Source: Psococerastis gibbosa
Taxonomy: Eukaryota > Arthropoda > Insecta > Psocodea > Psocidae
DNA length: 64,000 nt
Direction: 5' to 3'
NCBI GenBank assembly: GCA_963971405.1
Contig: OZ020487.1
Coordinates: forward strand, 21,313,371-21,377,370
Both the position numbers and the translations under genes were made by a program. Numbering within the stretch: position 1 is the stretch's first letter; each line of letters opens with the position of its first letter. Under the pieces are notes generated by a model. That model saw only the letters and a list, made by a program, of their open reading frames with translations. It was not told the origin of the DNA and made no database searches. Shown here piece by piece: positions 56,901 through 64,000 of the stretch.

Positions 56901-57442
56901 TAGTCGAAATTCATTCCGGACGAGCCCCCAATTTGTAGGGTTGGAGATTATATAGAACCAAATTAATTTATCAACAGCAAATAGAGATATATTACCGTAC
57001 GCATCGGAACACCCGACAAGACTGGCTGCCTGGTGCCGAGCCTTGCCGGAAACACCCGAACCTACACTAATTAACTAAGATTTATGAACATGAAGGATAA
57101 AAAGGGTCCGGACATAAAATGTACGTTTTTAGGAGAATCACCCAAATGAGTAACAACGATTCGTGTGCTACACACTTAGTAAATGTCCTGCTACGTCTAT
57201 CTTATCTGTTTCAGACTGATGTCAAGCTTCATATTGGAAGTGTCAGATTCATCTGTGGAGCCTTGTAATGAACTTTGGTCAGTGGAAACTCTTCGAAGTT
57301 ACTTTTCAGAGGTGAAAAAGTATCAGCCAGTGATGTCCAAAGCTGCTAACATGGTACTTTGTCGCTACTATCAGGCACAACGAGGTGCCGACTCCAGAAG
57401 TGCTGCTAGGACTACAGTACGTATGCTGGAAAGCCTTGTGAG
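41982..57442 (+). CDS. Mcm9: MCM9 DNA helicase, C-terminal part beyond the found exons
   Basis: MCM9 works with MCM8 in homologous recombination, interstrand crosslink repair and mismatch repair. Ten coding exons join in phase: 41982-42036, 44964-45060, 45567-45804, 45940-46119, 47003-47151, 47539-47755, 48587-48820, 49065-49240, 49771-49917 and 57215-57442, about 573 residues, covering the N-terminal and AAA+ core. Seen: zinc-binding cysteines (CSKC at residues 152-155 and C177/C181), [22 protein letters not shown], Walker A GDPGTGKS (about 351-358), Walker B CCIDEL (410-415), [14 protein letters not shown], arginine finger PLLSRFD (R about 481), and [14 protein letters not shown]. Sensor 1 reads [10 protein letters not shown] where human MCM9 has ATNPKGQYDP. 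The last exon ends in phase 2 at GTATGG; the following 'LAEAHARL' exon was not found to 64000. Introns 1 and 9 are large and filled with repeats. Confidence 0.95.
42905..43795. mobile_element. Compound MITE with two tandem 310-bp units
   Basis: Outer ends CCAGCAGCCTAATCGAGGCG and CGCCTCGATCAGGCTGCTGG. Inside, a 310-bp unit starting GTTTACAGTTATAATCC is repeated at 43014 and 43324 with only a few differences, and a partial third start is at 43728. It lies in MCM9 intron 1. Confidence 0.85.
44284..44884. mobile_element. TTAA-flanked hairpin MITE, copy 3, with a nested MITE
   Basis: It has the same ends and TTAA flanks as the other copies. The loop is interrupted at about 44507-44727 by another inverted-repeat element with ends AGCAAAAGGTTCCAGTTCCA. 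It lies in MCM9 intron 1. Confidence 0.85.
46245..46325 (+). repeat. 28-bp tandem repeat, three units
   Basis: CTTATAACTGTACTCGTTGTAAGG-type units follow each other with single-base changes. Non-coding, MCM9 intron 4. Confidence 0.7.
46789..46931. mobile_element. Hairpin MITE, GACATTGACGGAAATT subfamily
   Basis: It starts GGCGGCAATTCCACCGACC. Arms are GCACGTGACATTGACGGAAAT with no GGTAGCAGAC core. The right end reads GGAATTGTC and then GCTGACTTA, similar to the left flank GCTGACTAA, so the last bases or the target duplication are atypical. It lies in MCM9 intron 4. Confidence 0.75.
48060..48460 (+). repeat. Dispersed retroelement-like repeat with TTTA tail
   Basis: Second copy of the repeat at 15170-15560. 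It ends AAACGAAATACATTTATTTA followed by T-rich sequence, as expected for a retroposed 3' end. It lies in MCM9 intron 6. Confidence 0.65.
49273..49586. mobile_element. TTA-flanked MITE with an internal 70-bp tandem repeat
   Basis: Ends GGCCATGTACACGTGGACG and CGTCCGTGTTTACTGGGCC with TTA on both sides. Inside, a 70-bp unit (TGGCTTGTCGCTGTTTGATCG at 49381 and 49451) is repeated twice. Confidence 0.8.
49616..49742. mobile_element. Hairpin MITE in MCM9 intron 8 with TAC duplication
   Basis: 127 bp, starts GGTGCATATTCC and ends GGAATAAGCGCC. TAC flanks both sides, which confirms a 3-bp duplication not limited to TTA/TAA. The right end lies 28 bp before MCM9 exon 9. Confidence 0.88.
50127..50317 (+). 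mobile_element. Complete tRNA-derived SINE with 11-bp target duplication
   Basis: 191 bp. The head has an A-box-like TAGACTAGTGG and a perfect B box GGTTCGAGTCC; an unrelated body and an A-rich tail follow. AAAAAGTCCTT is repeated directly before (50116-50126) and after (50318-50328). It would be transcribed by RNA polymerase III and moved by a LINE. It lies in MCM9 intron 9. Confidence 0.85.
50350..51930. other. MCM9 intron 9, left part
   Basis: No exon or clear repeat border was found between the SINE and the young Gypsy element. Confidence 0.5.
51938..52070 (-). repeat. 3' LTR of the young Gypsy element
   Basis: 133 bp, read as identical to the copy at 56934-57066. It starts TG and ends CA in either orientation. 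CTAA precedes it on the plus strand. Confidence 0.93.
52227..56543 (-). CDS. Gag-Pol polyprotein of the young Gypsy-type element
   Basis: A single 1438-residue frame without a gag/pol frameshift. Order of parts: an N-terminal region with an acidic Asp/Glu stretch (about 113-140); Gag capsid-like region (160-340); two Cys-His knuckles, C365-C368-H373-C378 (classic spacing) and C387-C390-H395-C402 (longer last gap); protease DTGS (449-452); reverse transcriptase with YLDD (764-767); RNase H (D913, E954, D981); integrase zinc finger H1103-H1107-C1137-C1140; integrase core D1170, D1229, E1265, with 35 residues between the last two; and a C-terminal GPY/F-type motif (FLGPYEV, near 1400). All catalytic residues looked for are present, so the enzyme set appears intact. 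Products would act in cytoplasmic particles and at nuclear integration. Expression cannot be judged. Confidence 0.95.
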   Translation of the reverse strand: MMAQTLRDLSAVRKGVEFFPIATVKSLAKMLKVAASRDDVLEFTGFNFNDDHGKDYEVDTICKGYSKTMLINFCSMLGLPNQGNKDYLAQLLCNALDDLTKFNEFTVKEEVQDDEEDGHEEDEDDQDDNQEGDKDDEDDGAHTSTKMVARKVKEMQPFTLSMGFRDMEGSVRSFDGSDEYSVEKWVDDFESMAALMGWNPLQQFIFAKNSLKGVAKLYSQSLRQLTSYKRLKAELLSEFSSKVTNADLHKTMSQRKKAKDESAQKYYIVMREIANKGNIDDDSLMQYVIDGINDDANKVMLYGARTLNDFRDKIKMYDKVVPIKVDLSKDVSPSLKDRRFDKKTNLEKELSQSRGDYDRQRSSHCFSCGGKGHRSDFCPYKEKGPKCFSCNQFGHISSSPDCPGKKTLIISTSTCMVCPGKKTPKNQLTEGKFFKKVTINGTEINGLIDTGSEITIMREDMFKGKMANVKLTTSGTSMTGMGNVGVQSLGKFHACLTIDQQEFETCVEVVPTSCIKMEFLIGRDVLVQAKLEEGIAGLHLRKINEYDTSAFAEEVQVFNCMVFDGDNITIGPVTKDVRERLLNMIATYKPEERCEEENGVKMTITLNDETPISCSPRRLPLVEKEIVDKQVDEWLKDDIIEPSSSEFASQVVVVRKKDGSPRICINYKPLNRQTIKDRHPLPLIEDQLDSLSGFRVFSTLDLRNAFMHVPISDESKKYTAFVTHRGLYQFKRVPFGLCNSPAVFQRFVNKVFRKLIIEKVVLLYLDDLIVPGVSVEDALKKLEIVFETARKNGLNLNIKKCQFLQNEVEFLGHKVVEGKIMPSTLKTVAVAKFREPKNVKQIQEFLGLTGYFRKFVPNYSMLAKPLSDMTKKDAKFVFRDDQRRSFLHLKKVLTERPVLSIYNPAYETELHTDACKIGIGACILQRDPVDGSFHPVYYFSKKTTEAEQKWCSYELEAFAIVEALKKLRVYLLGIPFTIVTDCSAFQQTLSKTDLSTRVARWAMLLEDYHYKIVHRSGTQMRHVDALSRNAAVMFSIKDHLVTSKVKKAQDDDPHLFAIKELLQKGSPHDEYILKQDVLFRYLDGRELLVIPDSMEYEIIRHAHEQGHYAVKPTKEKVKQDYFIPHLTEKVTKILASCVKCILGSKKSGRKEGFLHPIDKGDCPLETYHLDHLGPLESTHKQYKHILVVIDAFSKFVWLYPTKSTTTAEVISKLELQKTNFGNPVRMVSDRGTAFTSKDFENYCADEGVTHVKITTGLPRANGQVERINRSIIPILTKLSCEDPTKWYKFIPELQMALNSTYHRSLGHSPFEVLLGTKMRFKNEDLKMAVEDELMSMYQADRQELRDSARAQIHKVASENVKTYNLRRRRAPIYDVGDIVAIKRTQLGPGLKLKPKFLGPYEVTQCLLNDSYSVKKLGHHEGPNETTTTAEYMKPFWSI
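56913..56930 (-). promoter_or_regulatory. tRNA-Pro primer binding site of the young Gypsy element
   Basis: On the minus strand, three bases after the 5' LTR, the sequence TGGGGGCTCGTCCGGAAT matches 17 of 18 bases of the classic tRNA-Pro primer site known from gammaretroviruses. Minus-strand cDNA synthesis would start here. Confidence 0.85.
56934..57066 (-). repeat. 5' LTR of the young Gypsy element
   Basis: 133 bp, read as identical to 51938-52070, and followed on the plus strand by the CTAA duplication. Transcription of the element would start within this copy and run leftwards. Confidence 0.93.
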
Positions 57443-57954
57443 GTATGGATTTGTTATTTTTAACTTCAGGTGCACTCACTTACCTTTCATTTTACATTTG
57501 GCCTACTTGTAGTGTGGCCCATTGAACCTGCCCTGCCATCGGTTTTCGGGTATTATTGATATTGTTTTCGAACGAATTTGTAGCCAATGGCAAACTGGTT
57601 CACTCCTCGATGTCAACCCACACCGACTAGTGAGTGCCAATGGGCAAGCTCAGACATGCTCACCATTGACATTGCAACAGGTGTTAGCTCGACTTAACTA
57701 AGTATGGGAACAAGGCTAGGCCAAGGCATAGGCAATGCTCCAAATTTCCAATGAATTGACAGAATTTTTACTCCATCTGTACTATTGACGACGGCTGTAT
57801 AATGTGTAAATAAGTAGTATTATAGGGAAATAAAACATCATAAACTTCGCTTCTTATAGTGTATGGAATGACTCGTATCTGTACTTGGTTCAGTCAATGG
57901 TAGGCTTGTCTCAGCTTAATAAACAAAAAATAACAAAAACTTTTAGAAAAGCTT

Positions 57955-58233
57955 GTTATAACAACCCGAATTAGTAAAACCCAAATAATCGTTAAGAAAT
58001 TAACTTTGTCTAAGAAACCCACTTGTGTTAGTATAATATAAAACATTTGCATCTTCTCGAGTTGAGCAAGTCTCAAATCGCAAATAAGGTGTAACTGTGC
58101 TAGTGGGTTTCCCTCTGTAAATGGCAGTTCCTGCCGAAAGCGTTCAGGGTTTTATACTAACACAAGTGGGTTTCTTATACAAAGTTAATTTCTTAGCGAT
58201 TATTTGGGTTTTACTAATTCAGGTTGTTGTAAC
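57955..58233. mobile_element. Hairpin MITE after MCM9 exon 10
   Basis: Arms of about 85 bp (GTTATAACAACCCGAATTAG, AAGAAACCCACTTGTGTTAG) mirror each other. Non-coding centre. Confidence 0.8.
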
Positions 58234-58699
58234 TGTAATGATTTAAAAAACAGCGCGGAGTGAGTGGCGGGGATACTTTGAAACTCGAAACGGAAATGAG
58301 TCGAAAGGGGAATAAATCGAGCATTAACCACGATTAAACACAATTGGGGGCGAGTCAAAATAATATATTGGGTTTTTTGGGGGGTGAGGTTAACCACATG
58401 AAGTCAACTTGGGAGTTAAAAGGTGCCTAAAAGTGGCTAATATGACCGGATAAGGACGAAGTGAGCTGGCAAGTCTCAAACTTGCTCATTCTCTGACTTT
58501 CTTGGTGATGAGTTGCGTCGAGGTTGATTTTTTGTGCACTTGAAAACAGCCACCATGATGGGGTAGGAAAACTTGTCTGGGCCTAAAGCCGGTCGCTGGG
58601 GAGCCACAGCCCGGAGCCTGACCAACTAGGCTCCGGTAGCCGCCTGGTTTTCGGATAGGCGAGATGGAGTGAGCCATGCATATTTCGACCTACCTACGG

Positions 58700-60708
58700 C
58701 CTGCCTAGGGCCTACTACACCCTGCGGAGTATGCACTCTCTGCGCCCTGCACCTACCAGTGGAAGCCGAGTACCCTGCCGTGAGCTCTGGTCCGTAAGCT
58801 TCTTTTCTTTTATATAATTTTCCAGTTCGTCAATTTTCCTAAGTTCTGGGCGCAATTTTGCTACCCCCTACATTTCTAAATCATTTAGTCCGTACGTAAT
58901 TTTGATGAGCTGTCTGTCTTGTCATAATCAGCTGATGACACTCCTGGAGCTGTCAAACTTCGGGAGCCTGTTCATTCTTGTTCTAATTACAACATGGTGG
59001 TCTAAGAATAGGGACGCTGGGTGTTTGCAGCCACTTTTGGAACCGTAAAATTGAGGCGTGTGACCCGATCCTTGCCTACGGGAAAGGGGCACGTTTACCG
59101 GTCCTTGTTTGGCAGTAATCATTCCAAAATTGTAGGTTGGCGCCCCGGGTTCGTGTTTTGATTACATTTTAATAAAGAGGTCTCTGTTTTGGCGCAAAAA
59201 CGCAGCGTCTCTGTGCTTAGATCACCAGGTTGTCAATGTATTGTTTTCACTGTACTTACCGTAGTAATTTCGTTTGTCACTCTCACATTATTTTTGTTTT
59301 GTTGCTTTTGGAAAAAGCGGAAAAGTTTTCCCGGCTGGGTTTTTCCGGTTAATTTTAAAATAAAAATAAGAGCTCCTCTGGCTCGGTAATCTTGTTGACT
59401 ATTTCGGCCATATTGGTTTCTATTGCCCCGTCTAAGACGTGGTTTTAGCTTACTGCACCCGCTACTGTTTGGCGCTGTTTTTCAATTTAAAAATTATTAT
59501 TGCACTGTATATTTTGTTGCATTAGAAGAGAGAGATTGTTGTCGCAGATTTTGTCCAGGTTTCTTTCTGACCTTAACGCTCCCTGAGTTGAGTCTCCGCA
59601 TGAGGAAGGATGCGGCTCTAGAGTATAGCGCCCCGCGATCTGGGTTTCTGTCAGATTCATCGGGAGCTTGACCTCGGTAGCTGCATGTTTCCCTAGTTGT
59701 GTTGAGTAGTTTGAAGCCGGAGTGGGATTAGCTTGGGTGTCGTCTGAGCTAGCCCGTTTAATTTTCGTAACACCAATCCCAGGCTAATCAGGCTCCGGGC
59801 TTCAGTGTCTTATCAGGACCGGTCTTCCGTTAGAAAACGGCTACCTTCTAGAGTAGCCCTAAGTAGTTTATTTCATTTCCCTAAGTTCCCGAATCTAACT
59901 TTCCTAAGTTAAGCAAGCATAAGCATCACAAGCAGTTTATTTTAATAAGAACATAGCAGATGTACGAGTATGAGTACAGAAATGAACATTAAAGTTTAAT
60001 TTCACATTTGACATATAAGAAGGAATTTTACAAGTGGCGCCTACGCGTTTGGGTGCCTGGACTCTATTCTGTGACAACTTTCCTCTCTACTGTTTTTTCC
60101 ACTTGGTAGACACGTTTCGTATACAGGTTCATCATCAGGATTTCAAATTATCCGGAAAGGTGTCGCGGGAAGGGGATTTTGTCCTTCCATCGCTGTTCCT
60201 TCCCGGATGATTCGCTGTTGTATTGGGTGCTCATCGGTGGAGTTCTGTCACCGACATGGCTCCTTACTGCTGTGATTTTATCCTGAACATTTTTTTTTCT
60301 TTTTTTTCCCCATACGGTTACCGCCGGTGGTGGGAGTAGACATAGTTTCTGTATGTCGACGCTCTATCACAGGCTGTAATTTACAGGTTTTTAAGTAATA
60401 AACATGTAGGTAGGTGGTTGTATAATTTATAATACATACTGCTATTATTATAATGTTCTAGCATTAAGTATTACACAATGATTGTTAGTCGCGTTCTTCT
60501 TGCGACTGGTTGTTTTGGCTCCTCTTGAGATAGAGAATTTTGGCTTCCCGGTTTGGTGATTAAGCCCGGAATATTGTATGTAATTTGAGTGCGTCCAAGT
60601 TCTTGAATATTTTTATCTTTGGGATATACCTGGAAACAGGAAATTAATTTAGTGTTAATTACAATAAGTTATTTGTTACCTTAGTGAGATTTTATTATCA
60701 GTATCAAT
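58700..60708 (+). other. Probable 5' LTR and leader of the right-edge element
   Basis: No host exon was found. The stretch contains AATAAA near 59170, T-rich tracts and the candidate primer site, and is followed by gag. The LTR start cannot be fixed because the partner LTR is outside the window. Confidence 0.4.
60035..60052 (+). promoter_or_regulatory. Putative primer binding site of the right-edge element
   Basis: TGGCGCCTACGCGTTTGG follows ...TTTTACA plus two bases, the usual arrangement of LTR end, short spacer and primer site beginning TGG. The matching tRNA was not identified. A competing site TGGCGCCCCGGG at about 59136 is possible. Confidence 0.4.
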
Positions 60709-62580
60709 ATGAAGACGTTTCGGTCTTTTCTACAACAGATCAATTATGACGCGTTGCTTGAGTTAGCAACAGAGTTGCAACAATTGCGCCCTGATTTTGC
60801 CTTTGATATGAATGGGCCGTTCACGGCACTGCGGAGAGAAGTGTGGGATGCGGTCCGGGACAACCCCGACGTGCTCTTGCACATCTCAGGGATTGAAAAC
60901 CTTCCACTGACAGATCCGGCCGACCACATCGTTTCTCTTTCAGCACCGACAGTAGAGCCACCTCAGACTCTGCTGGATTATGCAGGGGTGCCTGGGGCGG
61001 ATTTACAGCCGGAGTTTGCAAACACCGCAGTGCTGCGAACGACCTTTTCTGCCGTTCCTGAGGTAGAGCAGGAAGGGTTGAACACCCTGTTGGCTGCGCT
61101 TAAACAGTGTGAGCGGCAGTTTGCGGCTTTGCAGCCGGGGAGTGATACCCTTCGTTCGCCGTTGTTTAGTGTACATAAAAGGGTTAGGGAACAGAGGGTG
61201 CATACTTCTTATGCGCAAGGCCATACTTCGCTGTCTATGCAAGAGACGACGGAGCAAGCTGCCAGCCAAGGCCGCTCACCTTGGTCATTACGGGGATTGG
61301 CCCCCACCCAGCCTTTACCCCCACCCCAACCCTTCGACCCCCCTACGGTTGCATCTCAACAGCCTTCACAGCCGATGCCACCTGAGTGGAATGCTCCACT
61401 GCGGCAGCAGACTGCCCAACAGCCGCCTCGGGCGACAGTGCCCCAACCGCCGTCTCGGGCGACAGTGCCCCAACAGCCACTACCACAGTGGAATGTCCCA
61501 CCTCAGCAACCGACTACTCAACAGCCGCCTCGGGCGACGGTTAGGCAACCGCCGCACCAACAACTGCCGCAAGATTGGCATGCACCACAGCAGCATCGGA
61601 GTACCCACCATCCGCCACCACAAATGCCGCCTGGGCCGCAGCAACCGCCGCCCTGGCAACAACAGGGGCCCTCGTCCGGTCGCCACAGCGCGTCCGACCC
61701 GTCGGGCGATTCGGCGGACTTAGGGGACTACAGGCGGACCCTAGTGAAGTTTCTGGGCGTTTGTAGGTCCCGAGAAATCGCTTTCTCTGGGAGGGGAGAC
61801 CCGGAGGATTTTCTTGTAGATTTTGAGAGACAGGCACATTTGTTTGGCCTTCCCATGGAGTTGATCTATCCCTGTTTGGTAGATCTCCTCTCTGGGACGG
61901 CCAAGACATGGTTCGAAGTGCACCTACCGGATCTGACGAGTTGGAGTCAAGCCCGCGGGGAGTTCCTGGAGGCTTTTACGGTCGTCCGGGGGGACGCAGC
62001 GCGACTGCAAGAAATTCTGTCGGAGAAAATGACACCGGGGCAGCGATCGGTCGAATTTTTGGCGAATATTAGGAGTAGATTCAGGAAAGTGACCGTCCAA
62101 TTTGACGAGGCGACGATGGTAAACCTTGTGCGTAACAACCTGTTGCCGCTGTACAGGGAGAAGCTGATTTTTGCGGACGTTTCCAGTTTCCGGCAACTCG
62201 AGGCAGCCTGTGCAAAAATAGAAGCAACAATGAATATGGGACAGCCGAAACTACAGTATGTCAGTGTGGCCGATACGGACGGCAAATTAGAGGCAGCAGC
62301 AGTGAATCTGTGCTTTAATTGTGATTCACCACACCATTTTTTTAAAGATTGTGGGGCCGCCCGCCGGGTTTTTTGCCGTTATTGTGGGAAAAAGGGTGTC
62401 GATGAACATCATGAGTGCCCGCAAAGTCAGAGGGCGAAACGGTGGAAGTCCGCTCAACGCGGATCCAGCGACAACACCGATCCAAAGGCGGACATGTTGG
62501 CCTTACAACGCGCCTTAGCAGCCCTTACGCTGAAGGTAGAGGCCTTAATGGAATTAAAAAACGACCAGGCCAAGCAGTGA
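60709..62580 (+). CDS. Gag of the right-edge LTR retrotransposon
   Basis: The frame has 623 codons. Residues about 195-335 are Pro/Gln-rich with internal repeats of QPPRATV. Residues about 345-500 match the Ty3/Gypsy Gag capsid fold (GDPEDFLVDFERQA, LLSGTAKTWFE, RGEFLEAF). A Cys-His knuckle near the C-terminus is C-x2-C-x4-H-x4-C (CFNCDSPHHFFKDC), followed by a second, irregular Cys/His cluster (CRYCGKKG...HHEC). GC content is clearly higher than in the surrounding DNA. The frame overlaps pol, which is in the -1 frame. Gag would assemble particles and bind the RNA. Confidence 0.9.
   Translation: MKTFRSFLQQINYDALLELATELQQLRPDFAFDMNGPFTALRREVWDAVRDNPDVLLHISGIENLPLTDPADHIVSLSAPTVEPPQTLLDYAGVPGADLQPEFANTAVLRTTFSAVPEVEQEGLNTLLAALKQCERQFAALQPGSDTLRSPLFSVHKRVREQRVHTSYAQGHTSLSMQETTEQAASQGRSPWSLRGLAPTQPLPPPQPFDPPTVASQQPSQPMPPEWNAPLRQQTAQQPPRATVPQPPSRATVPQQPLPQWNVPPQQPTTQQPPRATVRQPPHQQLPQDWHAPQQHRSTHHPPPQMPPGPQQPPPWQQQGPSSGRHSASDPSGDSADLGDYRRTLVKFLGVCRSREIAFSGRGDPEDFLVDFERQAHLFGLPMELIYPCLVDLLSGTAKTWFEVHLPDLTSWSQARGEFLEAFTVVRGDAARLQEILSEKMTPGQRSVEFLANIRSRFRKVTVQFDEATMVNLVRNNLLPLYREKLIFADVSSFRQLEAACAKIEATMNMGQPKLQYVSVADTDGKLEAAAVNLCFNCDSPHHFFKDCGAARRVFCRYCGKKGVDEHHECPQSQRAKRWKSAQRGSSDNTDPKADMLALQRALAALTLKVEALMELKNDQAKQ
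62556..62562 (+). promoter_or_regulatory. Slippery heptamer AAAAAAC for gag-to-pol -1 frameshift
   Basis: In the gag frame the codons are TTA AAA AAC, giving the canonical X XXY YYZ heptamer A AAA AAC. Slipping back one base enters the pol frame, which is open from here to the window end. The gag stop is 18 bases later, so the overlap is short. A downstream stem or pseudoknot was not worked out. Confidence 0.75.
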
Positions 62581-64000
62581 GTCCTGACGGGTCCGGACCA
62601 CTGCGCAGGCCCCTTGAAATGGACCCCCTACATCCCGAGTTTACTGAGTATATCAAGGACTATACCTTTCCGGCGCCAGAGCATATCGAGCTGGCATGTG
62701 TAGGGCCTGTGGAGCGACTTTTTTTACATATAAAAATAGGCGAAACGTTTTTTCCGACGTTGGTCGACACGGGCGCCAACTCTTCCTTAATATCAGCCCC
62801 TTATTGGGACATTTTAGTGACAAGTGGTTTTCGGGTGACGCCTACGTCTGGCCGTGTCAAATTGGCAGATTCTTCTTCTCATGCAGAGCTTGTGGGAACC
62901 GCCTGGCTGCGGGTTCAAGTGGGTTCCCGTATGGTAAACCATCGCTTTTACCTCCTCAAGGGCCTACGGCAGCCGTGCCTTATAGGCATTGATTTATTAT
63001 TAAAATTAAAGGCCTCTATCGACGTGGCAGGTCGATTGTTGGTGCTACAACCTCTACCACCACAGACCCTACCAGAGGAAATTAGGTTGGTTACATACCC
63101 GGAGCTCACGTTGGCAGGTGTCGAGATTTGTGAGGCGGATTTGCAGCTGGCAACAGGCGACGACGAAGTGCGTATTGAGGCGGGTAGTTTTACGTACCCC
63201 ATGACGCCAGAGCAGGTCTCAAGGGCCGTGGACTTGATTCAATATTGGCACGAAGCGTTCAAGTCGAGCACGGGGAAGACATCAGCTGGACAACTGAAGC
63301 TGTACCCGGACTTGAGTCTGCCACCAGTCCGCGTCCGCCAATTTCGCCTCCCACCGGAAAACGAAAAAAGAGCGGCTCAAATCTGCAAGGACCTAGAGTC
63401 AAGGGGCATTTTGGAGCGGGGCGAATCGGAGTGGAATTCACCAGCCTTTCTCCACATTAACTATGCCCGGAACAAGCAGAGGCTCCTCATAGATTATCGT
63501 CAGCTCAACGCGCGCCTACGGAGGACGTCAAGCATCTCTCCGGATATTAACCAGATAATTGAAAGCATCCAGGACGCGTTCGTGTTGTCTGTAATAGATT
63601 TGAGGGATGCTTACTATTCGGTCCCCATCAGTCCAGAGTCCCAGGACTATACAGCAATCACCGTCGCCGGAGTTCAATATAAGTGGAAATACTGCCCCCT
63701 GGGTCTTGCGGTGCTACCGGATAAGTTTAGCGAAATCATACATTCGATATTAGGCAAGTTTAAGCACCGCGGTCTTTACATTTATTTTGATGACTGCTTG
63801 GTAGCTACAAAGACCGTAGAGGAACACGCGGAGCTGTTACGGGACGTGTTTGCAGCCCTGCGAGAAAGTAATCTCATTATCAACAAGAAAAAATGCCGGT
63901 ACTTCCAGCAGTCGGTCAAATTTCTTGGGGTGAAGCTGGAGAATAACACCATCTCGCCGGACGAGGATAAAATTGAAGCCATCCGCAGTATAGTCCAGCC
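62563..64000 (+). CDS. Pol (protease, reverse transcriptase) of the right-edge element, runs off the window
   Basis: Open in the -1 frame relative to gag with no ATG needed if expressed by frameshift. Protease shows LVDTGANSS. Reverse transcriptase shows LPPENEKRAAQICKDLESRG, RLLIDYRQLNARL, VIDLRDAYYSVPIS and the catalytic box YFDD (YIYFDDCLV, at about 63780). RNase H and integrase are expected beyond 64000. No stop is seen in this stretch, so the element may be intact. Type: Ty3/Gypsy-like from RT and Gag. Confidence 0.88.

Larger units (their letters stand above)
51938..57066 (-). mobile_element. Complete, young Ty3/Gypsy-type LTR retrotransposon
   Basis: The element is 5129 bp in MCM9 intron 9, antisense to the gene. 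Two 133-bp LTRs (51938-52070 and 56934-57066) start TGTAGG and end CCTACA, and read the same by eye. CTAA directly flanks both outer ends (51934-51937 and 57067-57070), the 4-bp target duplication. On the minus strand the 5' LTR is followed by AAT and then a primer binding site. One uninterrupted 1438-codon gag-pol frame fills most of the interior. Intact coding, LTRs with no visible difference and an intact duplication indicate a very recent insertion. The leader (56548-56930) contains two diverged copies of a block of about 105 bp (CACTTGGCTCC-GAAGACATC). I see no env. Confidence 0.95.

Noticed and set aside
61109..61723. 204-codon frame overlapping Gag
   Set aside because: Second-frame shadow of the Pro/Gln-rich Gag repeats; Arg-rich by base composition only.

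Overview
The window is arthropod nuclear DNA, most likely from a non-dipteran insect. It is AT-rich, with spliced genes whose introns follow GT-AG, and it is crowded with nested transposable elements. MCM9, which Drosophila melanogaster lacks, is present, and the retroelements are of insect type. The exact order cannot be fixed from sequence alone.

Four conserved host genes lie in two head-to-head pairs. Pair 1: ubiquilin (minus strand, eight coding exons, 10922-19744; the last exon with the end of the UBA domain was not found) and an AF9/ENL-type YEATS protein (plus strand, 20249-27651; 'ear' in flies), separated by about 500 bp of shared promoter. Pair 2: the GINS subunit Psf2 (minus strand, single exon, 36583-37194) and the helicase MCM9 (plus strand, ten coding exons from 41982, still open at 57442). 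Both members of pair 2 act in DNA replication or repair. The two promoter-proximal ends of this interval carry a roughly 65-bp inverted duplication of about 90% identity that includes a splice donor.

The rest is mobile DNA. (i) At least a dozen hairpin MITEs have ends GGYGnnnATTCC and 3-bp target duplications (mostly TTA/TAA). Most share the central core GACGTGGTAGCAGACATT, while the arms between ends and core differ from copy to copy; several are nested inside each other. (ii) A TTAA-flanked hairpin family has five copies. One was split by a small LTR retroelement (28078-29848) primed by tRNA-Arg, which was itself interrupted by MITEs. (iii) There are three Ty3/Gypsy-type elements: a decayed one at 38090-41372; a complete, apparently very young one at 51938-57066 with 133-bp LTRs that read the same, a tRNA-Pro primer site and an open 1438-codon gag-pol frame, lying antisense in an MCM9 intron; and a third at the right edge (gag 60709-62580, then pol), with an AAAAAAC slippery site where pol moves to the -1 frame. 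(iv) A complete tRNA-derived SINE with an 11-bp target duplication, a hAT-like MITE with an 8-bp duplication, a tRNA cloverleaf carried by a palindromic element, several dead LINE fragments and three tandem arrays complete the inventory.

Layout: 1-10.9 kb repeats only; 10.9-19.7 ubiquilin; 20.2-27.7 ear homologue; 28-30.2 nested TTAA element and LTR element; 30.2-36.5 repeats and unassigned DNA; 36.6-37.2 Psf2; 38.1-41.4 dead Gypsy; 42.0-57.4 MCM9 with large repeat-filled introns; 57.4-64 repeats and the third LTR element, which runs off the window. I found no protein system of a new kind. The most unusual signals are the modular MITE family, its core motif recurring near host promoters, and the inverted duplication bracketing the Psf2/MCM9 interval.
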